DNA from: UBA695 sp042691655
GTDB taxonomy: Bacteria > Verrucomicrobiota > Verrucomicrobiia > Chthoniobacterales > Chthoniobacteraceae
Assembly (NCBI GenBank): GCA_042691655.1
Contig: CP170506.1
Span: 3,906,001 to 3,970,000 of the forward strand
DNA: 64,000 nucleotides
Direction of reading: 5' to 3'
Position numbers and translations under genes: made by a program. How positions within the stretch are numbered: the stretch's first letter is position 1; every line of letters begins with the position of its first letter. The notes beneath the pieces were generated by a model. The model had not been told where the DNA came from. It worked only from the letters and a program-made list of their open reading frames with translations, and did no database searches. This document shows, piece after piece, positions 35,319-45,063 of this stretch.

Positions 35319-38300
35319 TCTTTTACCACCTCAACTTGTTTGTCGATGACTTTACCCGTTTCCCGGTCGATGGCCACATGAACCCAGAAACGTTGTTCAC
35401 CTTCGACCAAAAACTGGGAAGCGTTGGAGGCATTTTGCGGGTAACGCCCGGTTTGGGCCACCACGTCGACCAGGAGGTTCCAAACCCGGGTCTGCCCAAT
35501 ATTGGCGAGAGCGCGGATGGCCGACTCGCGGTAACGCTGAACGTTGTAGACTTTGCTGCCGTCAGTCGTAAAAACCGAGCTGAGATCCGTGGCGGGGCTG
35601 CCTGCGGAGTAGGAGGCGCCCGATGACGTACCGCTAAACCCGGTGTAGGCCTGCGAGCCGTCAATATTGAAGGGTCCGGTTCCACCGCTAAGCGTTGGTG
35701 CGCTTCCAACTGCTTGTCCGTAAGGCCAGCGGCCCACCAGGTCGCTCAGGTTGGTTAGGGGTCCCTGATTGCCGGTGGCGGATGAGGTGCGACTTACCAG
35801 GGCCTGGGCGATTTTGTATCCCAGGGTGGACGACGCCCCCCCCGCGAGGACCGTCGTGCCCGTCGTCACATAGCCAAAATCGTTAACGAAAGCATTGGTT
35901 ACAATTGCGCCAATCACCGGGAGTTGCCGCGTGTTTAAGTTGACCTTTCCTGCCACAAGCGCATCACCGGGAGCTGTATTGTCGGCGATACAAAACAGAT
36001 CGAGCAGCGCCGCGTTACCGCTTTCCGGTGTGGAGAAGTCGAGGTTCCGCCACGGCGTGTCACTGAATGCGCTCCCCAGTTCGGCCACGCTGCGGAAAGG
36101 CCGGTTGATCACCACAGGGCGGCTGTAAGCCTCCTTAATCGTGGAGGGGCTGGCCGCACCCGAGGTGATGGAGTAAGCCCCCTTGAGGGGGACACTAGAA
36201 GGGGTGCCCGAGGTAATGACGGCGGGAACCGAGCTGCTGGGGAGTGTGTAGGCAGCCATTCCCCGGCGAACCACGCCGTCTGGGTCGGCAAAGCAGCGAA
36301 GGCCGGAACTGAACACTTGGGACCAGCCATTGCCGCTGCCGCCAAGGGCTCCATCCGACAGGGTAACGCTCGCCGTCACCTTGGTATTGTCGGTCAAATT
36401 CATCCTCGGGTTGTTTTGAGCGTAAAGCCCCGAGGCGATCGCGGCGTTTGTGTAGCCGTTGTTTCCGCTAGACAGGGGGATGGGATACCACCCAGCCGCG
36501 GACGGGCCCGTAGTCGTACCATGGAAGTTCAGAGTTCCCACCTGATACATGGAATAAAGATAGCCCCGGTATTCGTCCGGCCGATTGGTAGGCATCGCGT
36601 TCTCCGAGCTGGAAACCGGCGAGGTCGGCAAATCCGAAAGCGTGATTCCTTGCAGCCCCCCCCGGCCCGCGTACATCATCCCGAAGCGGGGCGTACGGGG
36701 GTCGAAGCATAAAATGGAACCCTCGGACCCAATTGCAGGGGCCGTTGTGAACGTATATCCCCACCCGCTCGAATTCCTCCAGGTATCGTAATAGCTTGAG
36801 AAAATTGGAGTCGTATACTTTTCGTCGTAGGTCACCCAGTTGCCCTGGGGATCTTTACACTGCACCCGGTAAGTAATGTAAGTGTTGAACGTACTTTGGA
36901 CGAATTCCAGGGGCACCACCCCGCTCGTCCCCGAGGTGGGATTGGTCCCATCAGCGGCTTTCGCTTGCAAGTTGTTTTCTATCCAAGCCAAGGGAAGAGC
37001 GCTCGTCCCCGACATCACAAAACCGATAGATGTTGGCGTGCTGCCGCCCAAAACCGAATTGAGCAGGTGACCGGTGCCGATGGAGAGCGAACTGCCCTGG
37101 GGCTTCCCGGGAGTAATCAGCAGCATCGGCTCGCGGAAGAGATAGTTGCTCCCCAACGGGATGCCGAAGGTCAGCTCGGTGTTGGCCGCCGTAAGCGGCG
37201 TGCTGGTGGTGGCCGATTCGCAGTAATAAAATCCACTGCCATTATCACCGCCGCTTCCACCACCGCTCACCGCGCTCCGCCAACTCGGTTCCACGCAAAG
37301 GTTGCTTGTGGCGTTGCCATTGGGGTCCTCGGTCACGGCAATGACCCTAAAATTCGTCGGGCGAATGGTGCTGGCGTTGTCCGTGGTCGCATCCTGGCTG
37401 CGGGCATGGGGATTCCAAATCTCGGGCTGGAACATCGAGATGCCTTTGCCCGGATCTTGGATGGAGACCGTGCCGGTCGCGCTGGAGTAGACCGGCAAAT
37501 TGTTATAATGCACCGTAAGTCCCTTGTCCGTGATGACGTTGGCATCGCTCACGAGCACTTTGGCCTCCCGCACCCGGTAAAGATAAGGCAGGTCTTCCAC
37601 ACCCCGCGTTTCCACCAGGCGACCGAAAAGGCCTGTCTGCGAAAGAATGCGGGTCGGGTAGCCGTCGTTGTCAAACTGGTCGACGATGTTGGCCCCGATC
37701 TGGATCACCTGCAAATCGGTCGAAACATCCCGTTGTCCGTAGTAATCCGCCGGTGCACTACCGCCAGTGCTAGGCGAGGGATAAACGCTGTACGATTTGC
37801 CCAGCGAACCAACGTGGAGCCCCGCTTTGAGCAGTTCGAAGAAATCCGGTTCGCGACCCGCGGCACACACGTCCGCCAACGTCTTGATTTTCGCTTGCGG
37901 AGCGCTGGAGGCAGACGACAGAGGTGACGTACCCTCGTGACTGTAGGCCCAAATATTGGAGCCCGCGTTATTGGGATCGGAAACCCAGCTCAACCCGAAG
38001 GTGTCGTAGATTTTTTGCTTCGTTCCGTCTTTTACGAACTGATAGATCGGATTGGCAGAATCCGTCGAATCGCCGCCCAGAAGCCTGATGGCAGCTTTCA
38101 CTTCATCATCGCTCATGTTATCCGCACTCGCCCCCTTGTAGGTGATCCAGGCAAGCCGGTTGAGCGAAAAACGTTTCTTGACCAGGGGCTCGCCCACCAC
38201 CGCAGGGGAGCCGTCCACGCGCGAAAAAGTGCCCGTCACGCGAACGGAGAGAAACGACGGGTTGATGATATCGTCGCCTCCGTAGGCGCTGTTGCCCCCC

Positions 38301-39526
38301 GCCCGCACGGAGTCGCTCGATGCCGAAGCCGTTCCGGAGGCCAACACTTTGGGCCGATTGGGATCGGGCGCAAAGGAGGGCTGGCTGAGGTCGCGGCTAA
38401 AGGTCGTTAGATAGTTGAGAATGTTTATATTGGCCCCGCTGACCGTCGAGGTGCAGCCAAGGCTGTTTTTGACAAAATCAATCAACTGCTGACGGCTCGT
38501 AAACACCCGGTCCGACTGGCCATTGCTCACCGTTCCGCTAACGGTCAGAAATCCGGTGGTATTGGAAATGGCGTAGACGTAATAATCCGAAGCCGACGTG
38601 GTGGCATTGCCCAGCGAAAAGCCGCCGAATGATCCCGAGGCTCCCAGCGTCGCCCAGTTCCGCCACACGGCCAGTTTCCCCGCGTTGGCCATCGACAAAT
38701 AGCTCGTGCCGCTGCCGTCCTTGATCTGGCTGAGATCCAGCACAGCCGGGGCTTGTTTATAATAGGTCACGGCGGCCCCCGTTCCCATCGGCCCTTTCAG
38801 GAGCGGTGTATTTTGGTAATAGGGGAAACCGGCCACGTTCGCGTCGATCAAGCCGCCCTCGTGGAAAATCGCGTAGGCGTACCGTCCGACAACGACAGAT
38901 GAACCGGTTCCCGAAGACTTCATATCCAAGTTCCATGATGTTGGGTTGGAACCATCACGGGTCACTAGCACCCAATTCGGCGCACTAAACGATCCGCTCG
39001 AAAGCACGGGAGCGAGGGTCCCGCTGTTGGCCACGGGCATTAGGAGCGCCTTGTTCCAGCGATCCACGGAAATGTAGCGCCCGTTGAGGGAAGGCGTGAC
39101 CGAGGAGACATTGATGGCACGCGAGTTGCCGCCGACGTAAAACGCGCTGCCGCTCAGGCTTACCTTGACCAGATTTTCCAGTCCTCCCGTACCCGAGGAG
39201 CCCACCAGCGAAGGCATGGCGTACCCAGCGGCCGAGGGCGTATAGACCGTACCGGAACCTGCGGCCGTTCCCGTGCTCCCCGCGTAAATTTCTTGCTGCA
39301 AGTCCGCGATAATCTGGTCCGCCGCGCCCTGGGCGAAAATATCGACCTTGCTGCTGTTGCCGCTGCTGTTGGAAATCTGGCGCTCGGTCATCGCCCGGGA
39401 GAAGAAAGCCACGATCAACCCGGCGAGCATCACGACAAAGAGCAATACGAGGATGATCGCCGCGCCTTGCTGCGAAGCGCGAACGGGGCCAGAACCACCG
39501 GCGGAAGATGGAAAATGGGGTTTCAT
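35315..39526 (-). CDS. Verru_Chthon cassette protein A (large PilX/GspK-like)
   Basis: The 1403-residue protein starts with a basic segment and then a type IV pilin-like hydrophobic stretch (GAAIILVLLFVVMLAGLIV, about residues 21-39), followed by FFSRAMTERQISNSS. This resembles PilX and GspK-type minor pseudopilins that end a secretion pseudopilus, but it is several times larger. The rest is a Ser/Gly/Thr-rich beta-like ectodomain with no domain I can name. It is the last of four pseudopilin genes (D, B, C, A in transcription order), the cassette described as Verru_Chthon in Verrucomicrobia. Function of the cassette is unknown. Confidence 0.8.
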   Translation of the reverse strand: MKPHFPSSAGGSGPVRASQQGAAIILVLLFVVMLAGLIVAFFSRAMTERQISNSSGNSSKVDIFAQGAADQIIADLQQEIYAGSTGTAAGSGTVYTPSAAGYAMPSLVGSSGTGGLENLVKVSLSGSAFYVGGNSRAINVSSVTPSLNGRYISVDRWNKALLMPVANSGTLAPVLSSGSFSAPNWVLVTRDGSNPTSWNLDMKSSGTGSSVVVGRYAYAIFHEGGLIDANVAGFPYYQNTPLLKGPMGTGAAVTYYKQAPAVLDLSQIKDGSGTSYLSMANAGKLAVWRNWATLGASGSFGGFSLGNATTSASDYYVYAISNTTGFLTVSGTVSNGQSDRVFTSRQQLIDFVKNSLGCTSTVSGANINILNYLTTFSRDLSQPSFAPDPNRPKVLASGTASASSDSVRAGGNSAYGGDDIINPSFLSVRVTGTFSRVDGSPAVVGEPLVKKRFSLNRLAWITYKGASADNMSDDEVKAAIRLLGGDSTDSANPIYQFVKDGTKQKIYDTFGLSWVSDPNNAGSNIWAYSHEGTSPLSSASSAPQAKIKTLADVCAAGREPDFFELLKAGLHVGSLGKSYSVYPSPSTGGSAPADYYGQRDVSTDLQVIQIGANIVDQFDNDGYPTRILSQTGLFGRLVETRGVEDLPYLYRVREAKVLVSDANVITDKGLTVHYNNLPVYSSATGTVSIQDPGKGISMFQPEIWNPHARSQDATTDNASTIRPTNFRVIAVTEDPNGNATSNLCVEPSWRSAVSGGGSGGDNGSGFYYCESATTSTPLTAANTELTFGIPLGSNYLFREPMLLITPGKPQGSSLSIGTGHLLNSVLGGSTPTSIGFVMSGTSALPLAWIENNLQAKAADGTNPTSGTSGVVPLEFVQSTFNTYITYRVQCKDPQGNWVTYDEKYTTPIFSSYYDTWRNSSGWGYTFTTAPAIGSEGSILCFDPRTPRFGMMYAGRGGLQGITLSDLPTSPVSSSENAMPTNRPDEYRGYLYSMYQVGTLNFHGTTTGPSAAGWYPIPLSSGNNGYTNAAIASGLYAQNNPRMNLTDNTKVTASVTLSDGALGGSGNGWSQVFSSGLRCFADPDGVVRRGMAAYTLPSSSVPAVITSGTPSSVPLKGAYSITSGAASPSTIKEAYSRPVVINRPFRSVAELGSAFSDTPWRNLDFSTPESGNAALLDLFCIADNTAPGDALVAGKVNLNTRQLPVIGAIVTNAFVNDFGYVTTGTTVLAGGASSTLGYKIAQALVSRTSSATGNQGPLTNLSDLVGRWPYGQAVGSAPTLSGGTGPFNIDGSQAYTGFSGTSSGASYSAGSPATDLSSVFTTDGSKVYNVQRYRESAIRALANIGQTRVWNLLVDVVAQTGRYPQNASNASQFLVEGEQRFWVHVAIDRETGKVIDKQVEVVKE

Positions 39527-39539
39527 GGGAGGAAAGACC

Positions 39540-40550
39540 TTACTTCAAATAGAAAAAGCGTTGATAAACGCGGACCTGAGAAGCCACTGCCTTGGAGAGC
39601 CCCGTATCCTTGGCAAAGGTACCCGATTCAATTTTCGCTTTCCAAGCCTCCGCCATGGTTAGCCCCGAATCAGGGTTATAGTCATCCAAGGCGTTGATGA
39701 GACTCGTGTAAATATTGTTGCTGCCGATCATTCTGCGGCTGGAGTTGTCCAGAATAGCCAGGCTGACGACGACGGCAGCCACATCGTCGAGTCCCCGGTA
39801 GTTGGTACCGGAAATATCTGTGTGCCCCAGCTCCGGTTCCGTGTGATATGAATATTTGGAAAGTGATCCAGAGATAACCGTTCCATCCGCCTTGGTGACG
39901 CTTTTCAGCAAAAACGCTGTTTCCATCCGCACCACCTGAGAGCTAAGGACGTGGTAGCAGGCGTCGGTCCCGTCGGTATAGACATTACTTTTGGAGCCAA
40001 TGCCCGGCCAATATTCCGTAAAGGATCCCGCAGTCCCGGAAGAGGGACTACCGAACACCATCGTTCCCGCACTACTGGCCCCTGCCGCTCCCTCCACGCT
40101 CAGGCGTTTGCCCAAGCGCTCCAATACCGGCACCTGCACGCCGTTAATGGTGTTGCTCGCACTAGTGACCACCCGGTAACCCACCAAGGCCACCGTACCG
40201 AATCCGGAGGTGCTGCTGGTGTATGCCGGTGCCTCACTGTAAAAGAATAGAGCATCATTGCCGATCATCGGTTCGTCAGCCGTCCGGTTTTTGAAGATAT
40301 AGTCCACATCCCGGCGGTTGATCATCTTGTCAAAGTCGAGCGCCATGCGGTCGAACACCATTCGCGCAGCATTGTCGGCCTCGACCTGGTCCCGTCCCTG
40401 GTTGGTCAGCAACATGGTATTGCTGACCATCTCCGTCACGATCATGATTAAAATCAAGAGGACCGTCCCGGCAACCATCAGTTCCAGCATGGTGAAAGCC
40501 GCTGGACTGCGGGAGGTTTGTACCTGGGAGGGGAGCGTCATAAAAACCAT
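39540..40550 (-). CDS. Verru_Chthon cassette protein C (pseudopilin)
   Basis: The 336-residue protein has a pilin-type N-terminus, SPAAFTMLELMVAGTVLL, with the conserved Glu five residues into the methylated helix and a predicted prepilin-peptidase cut before Phe or Thr. Met4 (40541) is an alternative start. The long C-terminal ectodomain is typical of GspJ-like minor pseudopilins. It lies 13 bases upstream of cassette A and 8 bases after cassette B. Confidence 0.75.
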   Translation of the reverse strand: MVFMTLPSQVQTSRSPAAFTMLELMVAGTVLLILIMIVTEMVSNTMLLTNQGRDQVEADNAARMVFDRMALDFDKMINRRDVDYIFKNRTADEPMIGNDALFFYSEAPAYTSSTSGFGTVALVGYRVVTSASNTINGVQVPVLERLGKRLSVEGAAGASSAGTMVFGSPSSGTAGSFTEYWPGIGSKSNVYTDGTDACYHVLSSQVVRMETAFLLKSVTKADGTVISGSLSKYSYHTEPELGHTDISGTNYRGLDDVAAVVVSLAILDNSSRRMIGSNNIYTSLINALDDYNPDSGLTMAEAWKAKIESGTFAKDTGLSKAVASQVRVYQRFFYLK

Positions 40551-40558
40551 GCCGCCGC

Positions 40559-41032
40559 TTATTGATTTGCGCCAAGCATCGTAAATACCTCATAGCTGCC
40601 GGAAGCCTGTGTCGGAGCCGCAGCGGCAGGCCAGGAAAGAAGCACATTCGCGTTGACCACCCCTCCCGATGAGGTGGGGAAAGTCACGGTGGCCCGGAAC
40701 CGGGAGGAGGCGGTCACGGTAGTAGAATGCGAAAAGCAGTCATCGCTGAAATAAAGAACAGAGCTTCCGCTCGCGGACGCGGGGGTGAAGTTGTAGAGGG
40801 GGCTCGCGCTGCCGCTTGCGGCATTGCGCAGGTCGCTGACAATGACCTTGGCGATGCTGGCAGCTCGGGTCTGCTCGATGGCATTGCGGGTACTGCTGCT
40901 GCCGATGGGAAGCAGGCCGAGAATAGAGGTAAGCGAGACGGCGGCGATGCCCATCGCCACGGAAACCTCGACCAGGCTGAAACCCCGGGATTTCCGTCCG
41001 TGAAGAGCGCCGCGAGGGATTAGTGTGTTCAT
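40559..41032 (-). CDS. Verru_Chthon cassette protein B (pseudopilin)
   Basis: The start is set at 41032 (MNTLIPRG), whose ATG overlaps the stop of cassette D. The longest frame starts 11 codons earlier inside that gene. The 157-residue product carries RKSRGFSLVEVSVAMGIAAV, a classic prepilin cleavage site (G^F) with Glu at position 5. Its size and form recall GspI/V-type minor pseudopilins. Confidence 0.75.
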   Translation of the reverse strand: MNTLIPRGALHGRKSRGFSLVEVSVAMGIAAVSLTSILGLLPIGSSSTRNAIEQTRAASIAKVIVSDLRNAASGSASPLYNFTPASASGSSVLYFSDDCFSHSTTVTASSRFRATVTFPTSSGGVVNANVLLSWPAAAAPTQASGSYEVFTMLGANQ

Positions 41033-41802
41033 GGTCTGTAGATACGGGTTGCGCCGGTCATGCAATCAATCTGGATGGCCGCTTGATTGCTACCGGTAGT
41101 TTGAGCGTGGTTACCAACAATGGGCGTCAAACCGATTTCAATATAGGGGACAATGGTATCTTTATTGTCGTTGTATTGAATCCGGGCGACGCCCTGCGGG
41201 TCGAAGTTGATGACTTTGTAGAAATTGTAGGACGTGGTGCCGAGCGGCCACGCGAATGGGGTTACAGATACACAAGTGCTATCGCCCAGGTTGTATTTGT
41301 GGCTGCCGACAGCGACGGTCGTATCGTAACGGGCCATGTTACCGCTGGTGGGCGGCACCCCCAGCGATGCCAGGTGGAGATTTGAGAAATATTGTAGTTT
41401 GCCAACGGCAATGAAATTCGTGCCGCTATAGGAGGCCCAGCACGCAGGCGAGTTCAACGGACTGGTGGTGACGTCGTAACCCCGCGTTCCGTTGCGGGAG
41501 GCAATGATGGTCACCACAATGCGTCCAGTCCCGGTGCCGGAGATCAATGCCCCTGGCGAATAATCGGTCGTATCGTTGAGTTCCGTAAAGCCCACCCAAA
41601 CAAAGGTGTTGTTGGCCACGGCATAGGTCCGGGCCGTCTCCAGAAGGGCTTCGATTTTGTACACCGACGCGGTGAAATTCGAACTCTTCCGCATGAGTGC
41701 GGGAACCAGAAACCCCATGATGAGCGCGACAATCGCCATAACGATCAGGATCTCCAGCAAGCTGAAGCCCGCCTGTTTGTGGTTTGGGGATTGGGCTTTC
41801 AT
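41029..41802 (-). CDS. Verru_Chthon cassette protein D (pseudopilin)
   Basis: The start at 41802 (MKAQSPNHKQAG) puts the prepilin site directly after a short basic leader: KQAG^FSLLEILIVMAIVAL. An in-frame start 23 codons upstream would overlap the symporter gene. The 257-residue product has a GspH-like ectodomain. It is the first gene of the cassette and starts 22 bases after the symporter stop on the same strand, so transcription could continue from that promoter. Confidence 0.75.
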   Translation of the reverse strand: MKAQSPNHKQAGFSLLEILIVMAIVALIMGFLVPALMRKSSNFTASVYKIEALLETARTYAVANNTFVWVGFTELNDTTDYSPGALISGTGTGRIVVTIIASRNGTRGYDVTTSPLNSPACWASYSGTNFIAVGKLQYFSNLHLASLGVPPTSGNMARYDTTVAVGSHKYNLGDSTCVSVTPFAWPLGTTSYNFYKVINFDPQGVARIQYNDNKDTIVPYIEIGLTPIVGNHAQTTGSNQAAIQIDCMTGATRIYRP

Positions 41803-41824
41803 TATAGGGAAAGCGAAGGGACGC

Positions 41825-43639
41825 TTATTTGGTTTCCAAGGATAAATTGCCTGGGGCAACGGAGCTTCCAAGTGCTGTTTTCCGGCGGGCCGCCTTCGAG
41901 AGGGCCACCAAAATCGCCCCGACCGAGGCGATGACCCCGCCGCAAAACACGAAGCCCAGCCTTTGTATCGCCGGGTTGGGAACGGCGATCATCAGGAGAA
42001 CAAAAGCTCCAAAAATAAGGCACAGGTAACCGATGGTCCCCACGATCCGATGGTTCTCTTTGGTTTGTTCCGCATCGAGATCGTTGACGGGGGTTTTGAG
42101 GTGATCGAAGAACTCCTCGACCGAGGCTTTGTATTCCGCCGGAGCGGCTTCGTAAAAGAGCGAGGTAAAGAAGAACCAGGCCACGCACACCAGCGCCACG
42201 CCCGCCGCTGTGGCGAAGAGATAGTATTGGGTGAGCTCCTCCGGTTTGAATGGCCCGTTGAGGCCGGGAATCCAGGCGATCATCTCCGGCTTGGTGAGGA
42301 ACTTGGCCGCGAACGAGGTAGCAAGCCCAATCAAGACGGTCGTCCAACTCGACCACGCCGGGGTGCGCTTGTAAAAGAGCCCGATCGAAAGCGGGACGGC
42401 CAGCGGTAGCCACAGGCTGATGCCAAGCTGGTTAAGCAAGTCGAAGAGATTGAGCGTGCGGAAGTGATTGACCCCAAGCCCGATCACGATAATCGCCACA
42501 CCGAATCCGGCGGTGCACAGCTTGCTAAGAATGAGGAGCTTCTTTTCCGGGCAGTTGGGGTTGACGATGGGCAGGTAAAAATTCCGAACCAGAATACCCA
42601 CCGCCTGGTTCATGCTTGCATCCAGGCTCGAAAGCGTGGCGCCAAAGATGCCCGCGATCAGCATGCCCAGCATCCCTTTGGGCAGCACCAAGTGGGCCGT
42701 GGCCAGGAAGGCCCCCTCCTGCGGGAAACGCAGATTCGGGAATACCGCGCCCAGCCCGCCTTGGCCGGAATAGATGGCGGCGGCGATCATCGGCGGCACC
42801 ATCCAAAGCAGCGGACCGATCAGCGTTCCCACGATGGGAAAAATCAACATCTTGCGGGCATGGGCATCGCTGCGGGCCATCAAATACTTGGCCGAGTTCT
42901 CCATGGTATTCAGCGTAAAGAAGTTGTTTAGCGCCAGCGCCAAAAACCATAGGAATATGAACTCGGGCCGAGCAAACTCACCCCAGTGAAAATGGGAGGC
43001 CGGCACTTTTTCCAGTAACCCGGAAAGCCCGCCAATAGAAGGCTCCATCAGGCCAAAAATGGAGATTACCAGCGTCACCGTCACCACGAGCAGCATCTGC
43101 ACAAAATCGCTTGCCGCAACACCGAACGCACCGCCCACCAGCGAAACAAAAGTGACCATCCCCCCCAGCACCGCGATCACCACCGGCAGGCGCACATCGA
43201 AGGCCCCCGCCATAAACACTCCCACGGTGTTGAGCGCCACGCCGCCGAAAAGGAGCAGGAAGGGCAGGCGGATCCAGGTGACGAATTGCTGCGTGGCCAC
43301 GCCGTAGCGAGCCCGAATCGCCTCCATGGGGGTCACCACCCGCATCCGGCGGAATCGGTAGCAGGTATAGGCCAGCACGATCATCAGTCCCGGCAGAGAA
43401 GCGTAGTAGAGAACCAGAACGTAGGGCCCCGCCTCGAAAATTTTGCCCGCCGCTCCCGTGAACGTCCAAGCGCTGAAGCTAGCCATCCAGGCCGAGACCC
43501 CCGCCAGCCACCACGGCATGATGCCGCCGCCCCGAAAATAATCGGACGTATTTTTGTTGCGGCGCGAAAACGTTACGCCCACCGTTACTACAAAAAGAAA
43601 GTAGAAGACAATGCTGATATAATCGTAGCCGGTGATCAT
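41825..43639 (-). CDS. Sodium:solute symporter (SSS family)
   Basis: The start is chosen at 43639 (MITGYDYISIVFYF). The longer frame adds a Cys-rich N-terminus inside the promoter region. The 604-residue membrane protein has about 13-14 helices. It has the SSS signature SDYFRGGGIMPWWLAGVSAW with the following SFSAWTFTGAAG, and a conserved central GTLIGPLLWMVPP segment. SSS transporters take up sugars, sugar acids or other solutes with sodium. Next to secreted GHs and without SusCD, it is the best candidate for uptake of the released sugars. An exact GTCAC-N4-GTGAC dyad lies 95 bases upstream of the start. Confidence 0.85.
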   Translation of the reverse strand: MITGYDYISIVFYFLFVVTVGVTFSRRNKNTSDYFRGGGIMPWWLAGVSAWMASFSAWTFTGAAGKIFEAGPYVLVLYYASLPGLMIVLAYTCYRFRRMRVVTPMEAIRARYGVATQQFVTWIRLPFLLLFGGVALNTVGVFMAGAFDVRLPVVIAVLGGMVTFVSLVGGAFGVAASDFVQMLLVVTVTLVISIFGLMEPSIGGLSGLLEKVPASHFHWGEFARPEFIFLWFLALALNNFFTLNTMENSAKYLMARSDAHARKMLIFPIVGTLIGPLLWMVPPMIAAAIYSGQGGLGAVFPNLRFPQEGAFLATAHLVLPKGMLGMLIAGIFGATLSSLDASMNQAVGILVRNFYLPIVNPNCPEKKLLILSKLCTAGFGVAIIVIGLGVNHFRTLNLFDLLNQLGISLWLPLAVPLSIGLFYKRTPAWSSWTTVLIGLATSFAAKFLTKPEMIAWIPGLNGPFKPEELTQYYLFATAAGVALVCVAWFFFTSLFYEAAPAEYKASVEEFFDHLKTPVNDLDAEQTKENHRIVGTIGYLCLIFGAFVLLMIAVPNPAIQRLGFVFCGGVIASVGAILVALSKAARRKTALGSSVAPGNLSLETK

Positions 43640-43734
43640 GGGGGAAGAGTAGAGGGGAGTGAAAAGCGAACTTTCGTATTGCTTCTTGCAAATGCAACGT
43701 AACCCCAAACCAACCGACTTCGAGGGAATTGAAG

Positions 43735-43748
43735 GTCACACTGGTGAC
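43735..43748 (-). promoter_or_regulatory. Putative regulon operator, GTCACACTGGTGAC
   Basis: This is a perfect 5-4-5 dyad. Read on the - strand it is GTCACCAGTGTGAC, identical to the site at 44923. It lies in the symporter promoter region and just after the LacI gene. Confidence 0.7.
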
Positions 43749-43764
43749 TTTGATTAGGGGAAAA

Positions 43765-44802
43765 TCAGCTGCGGTCGGGCAAGCTTTTGCCATCTACCCA
43801 TTTTCCGGACACCAGGGTCTGGCGGAAAATCGGAGGAATTCCCCGTGCGTTGTCATTGATCAACGTAAACGCCATCAGAAAAGCCACTCTTCCGATCTCC
43901 ACCGGGTTCTGGTCAATGCCCGCGTCGAGGTTGCCATCCAGCACGGAGAGCGTAGCAAGCCCCAGCTCACCGGGAATCTGGTAGCCCAATTTTTGAAGCA
44001 TCCCGGGAAGCGGTGCGTGATCCGTCAAAATTGCATCCGGTTTGCACTTTTTTAGCCATGCCGTGAGCCTTTCGGCGTTGTCATTAGGCAGGCTTTCAGA
44101 GAGATGTAGCACGGGAAGACGCTCGCTGGGCTTCATCTCTGCCTGGCCCATCAGGAAACCGGCCTGGAACATGGCATTGCGCGCGCCGCGGCCATAGACG
44201 AACCCGATGCGCCGATAACCCTTTTCGCGGATTTTATCCACGGCCAGCAGCGTGTTCCCGGCCTGGTCACTAGTCACTAAATGGACCTGAGGCGTTCTGA
44301 TGGACCATCCAAAACGGACCGCCGCAAAACGCTCCCAATGGAAACTGCCCCAGTCCGGCCCGCCCTGATGCGGCGGGATCAAAATCGCCGAGATGCTTCG
44401 CGCATGTAGAATGCCTTCGAGACGCTCCGGGGATAGTTCGTCGTTGAGAATAAACTCCTCAAGATGGTAGCCGAACTTTTTCGCCGACTCCGAGGCGCCT
44501 TTCCAATAACAGTCAAACTCATGATAAGCCCGGAGCTGCTCCGGGTGTTTCCACGCATTGAGCCACGCGATAGCGGTGCGCACGGGGGTTTCCTGTCGAC
44601 TCTTTCGGTAATAGGCCAGCGCGGTTAGCATCGGGTCGGGTTCATACCCCATTTCCTCCGCCTTTTGCTGGATTTTTGTGCGGACGGGTTCCGAAATTCG
44701 CGGGTGATTGCGCAACGCCAACGACACCGTCGAATGAGACAGTCCAAGGCTTTTGGCGATATCCCGGAGACTGACGCGGGAGTTGATGGGTCGATCGCTC
44801 AT
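43765..44802 (-). CDS. LacI-family transcriptional regulator
   Basis: The start is placed at 44802 (MSDRPINSRVSLRDIAKSLG). The longer frame crosses the operator. The 345-residue protein has an N-terminal LacI helix-turn-helix (VSLRDIAKSLGLSHSTVSLALR, about residues 10-31), a hinge with GYEPDPMLTALAYYR and a periplasmic-binding-like ligand domain. PDPMLxAL replaces the usual hinge sequence and is a form I associate with Verrucomicrobia LacI proteins. A 26-bp near-palindrome (44917-44942) sits 121 bases upstream, between this gene and the divergent dehydrogenase, and suggests autoregulation. Similar sites precede other units in the region, so it is probably the regulon's regulator. Confidence 0.85.
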   Translation of the reverse strand: MSDRPINSRVSLRDIAKSLGLSHSTVSLALRNHPRISEPVRTKIQQKAEEMGYEPDPMLTALAYYRKSRQETPVRTAIAWLNAWKHPEQLRAYHEFDCYWKGASESAKKFGYHLEEFILNDELSPERLEGILHARSISAILIPPHQGGPDWGSFHWERFAAVRFGWSIRTPQVHLVTSDQAGNTLLAVDKIREKGYRRIGFVYGRGARNAMFQAGFLMGQAEMKPSERLPVLHLSESLPNDNAERLTAWLKKCKPDAILTDHAPLPGMLQKLGYQIPGELGLATLSVLDGNLDAGIDQNPVEIGRVAFLMAFTLINDNARGIPPIFRQTLVSGKWVDGKSLPDRS

Positions 44803-44916
44803 AGTTTGGGGGGGAGAAAAACGACAAAAGAGCCAAGTTCGCAAAAATAGGCCGAATGATGGACCGAACTTAAGCGGACACGGCACTAGTAATTTATTGC
44901 TGCGTAGAAGTAAAGC

Positions 44917-44942
44917 GCGAAGGTCACCAGTGTGACTTTCGC
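44917..44942. promoter_or_regulatory. Putative regulon operator, extended palindrome
   Basis: GTCACCAGTGTGAC (44923-44936) is flanked by GCGAA and TTCGC, so pairing continues to 26 bases with one mismatched pair. It lies between the regulator and the divergent dehydrogenase/GH43 unit. Confidence 0.7.
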
Positions 44943-45063
44943 GGAGGTCGCACCGTGGCATCTCTTGGTTAATTTAGGGCCAACCTTCAGGCCCCATGCC
45001 CATCTATTTTTCCATCCCCACCCTCCGCCTAGACCTTGGCGGCAAGCACAAGGAACCCACCTT

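Noticed and set aside
36896..37927. 343-codon + strand frame
   Set aside because: It is antisense to Verru_Chthon cassette protein A and its sequence shows no family pattern.
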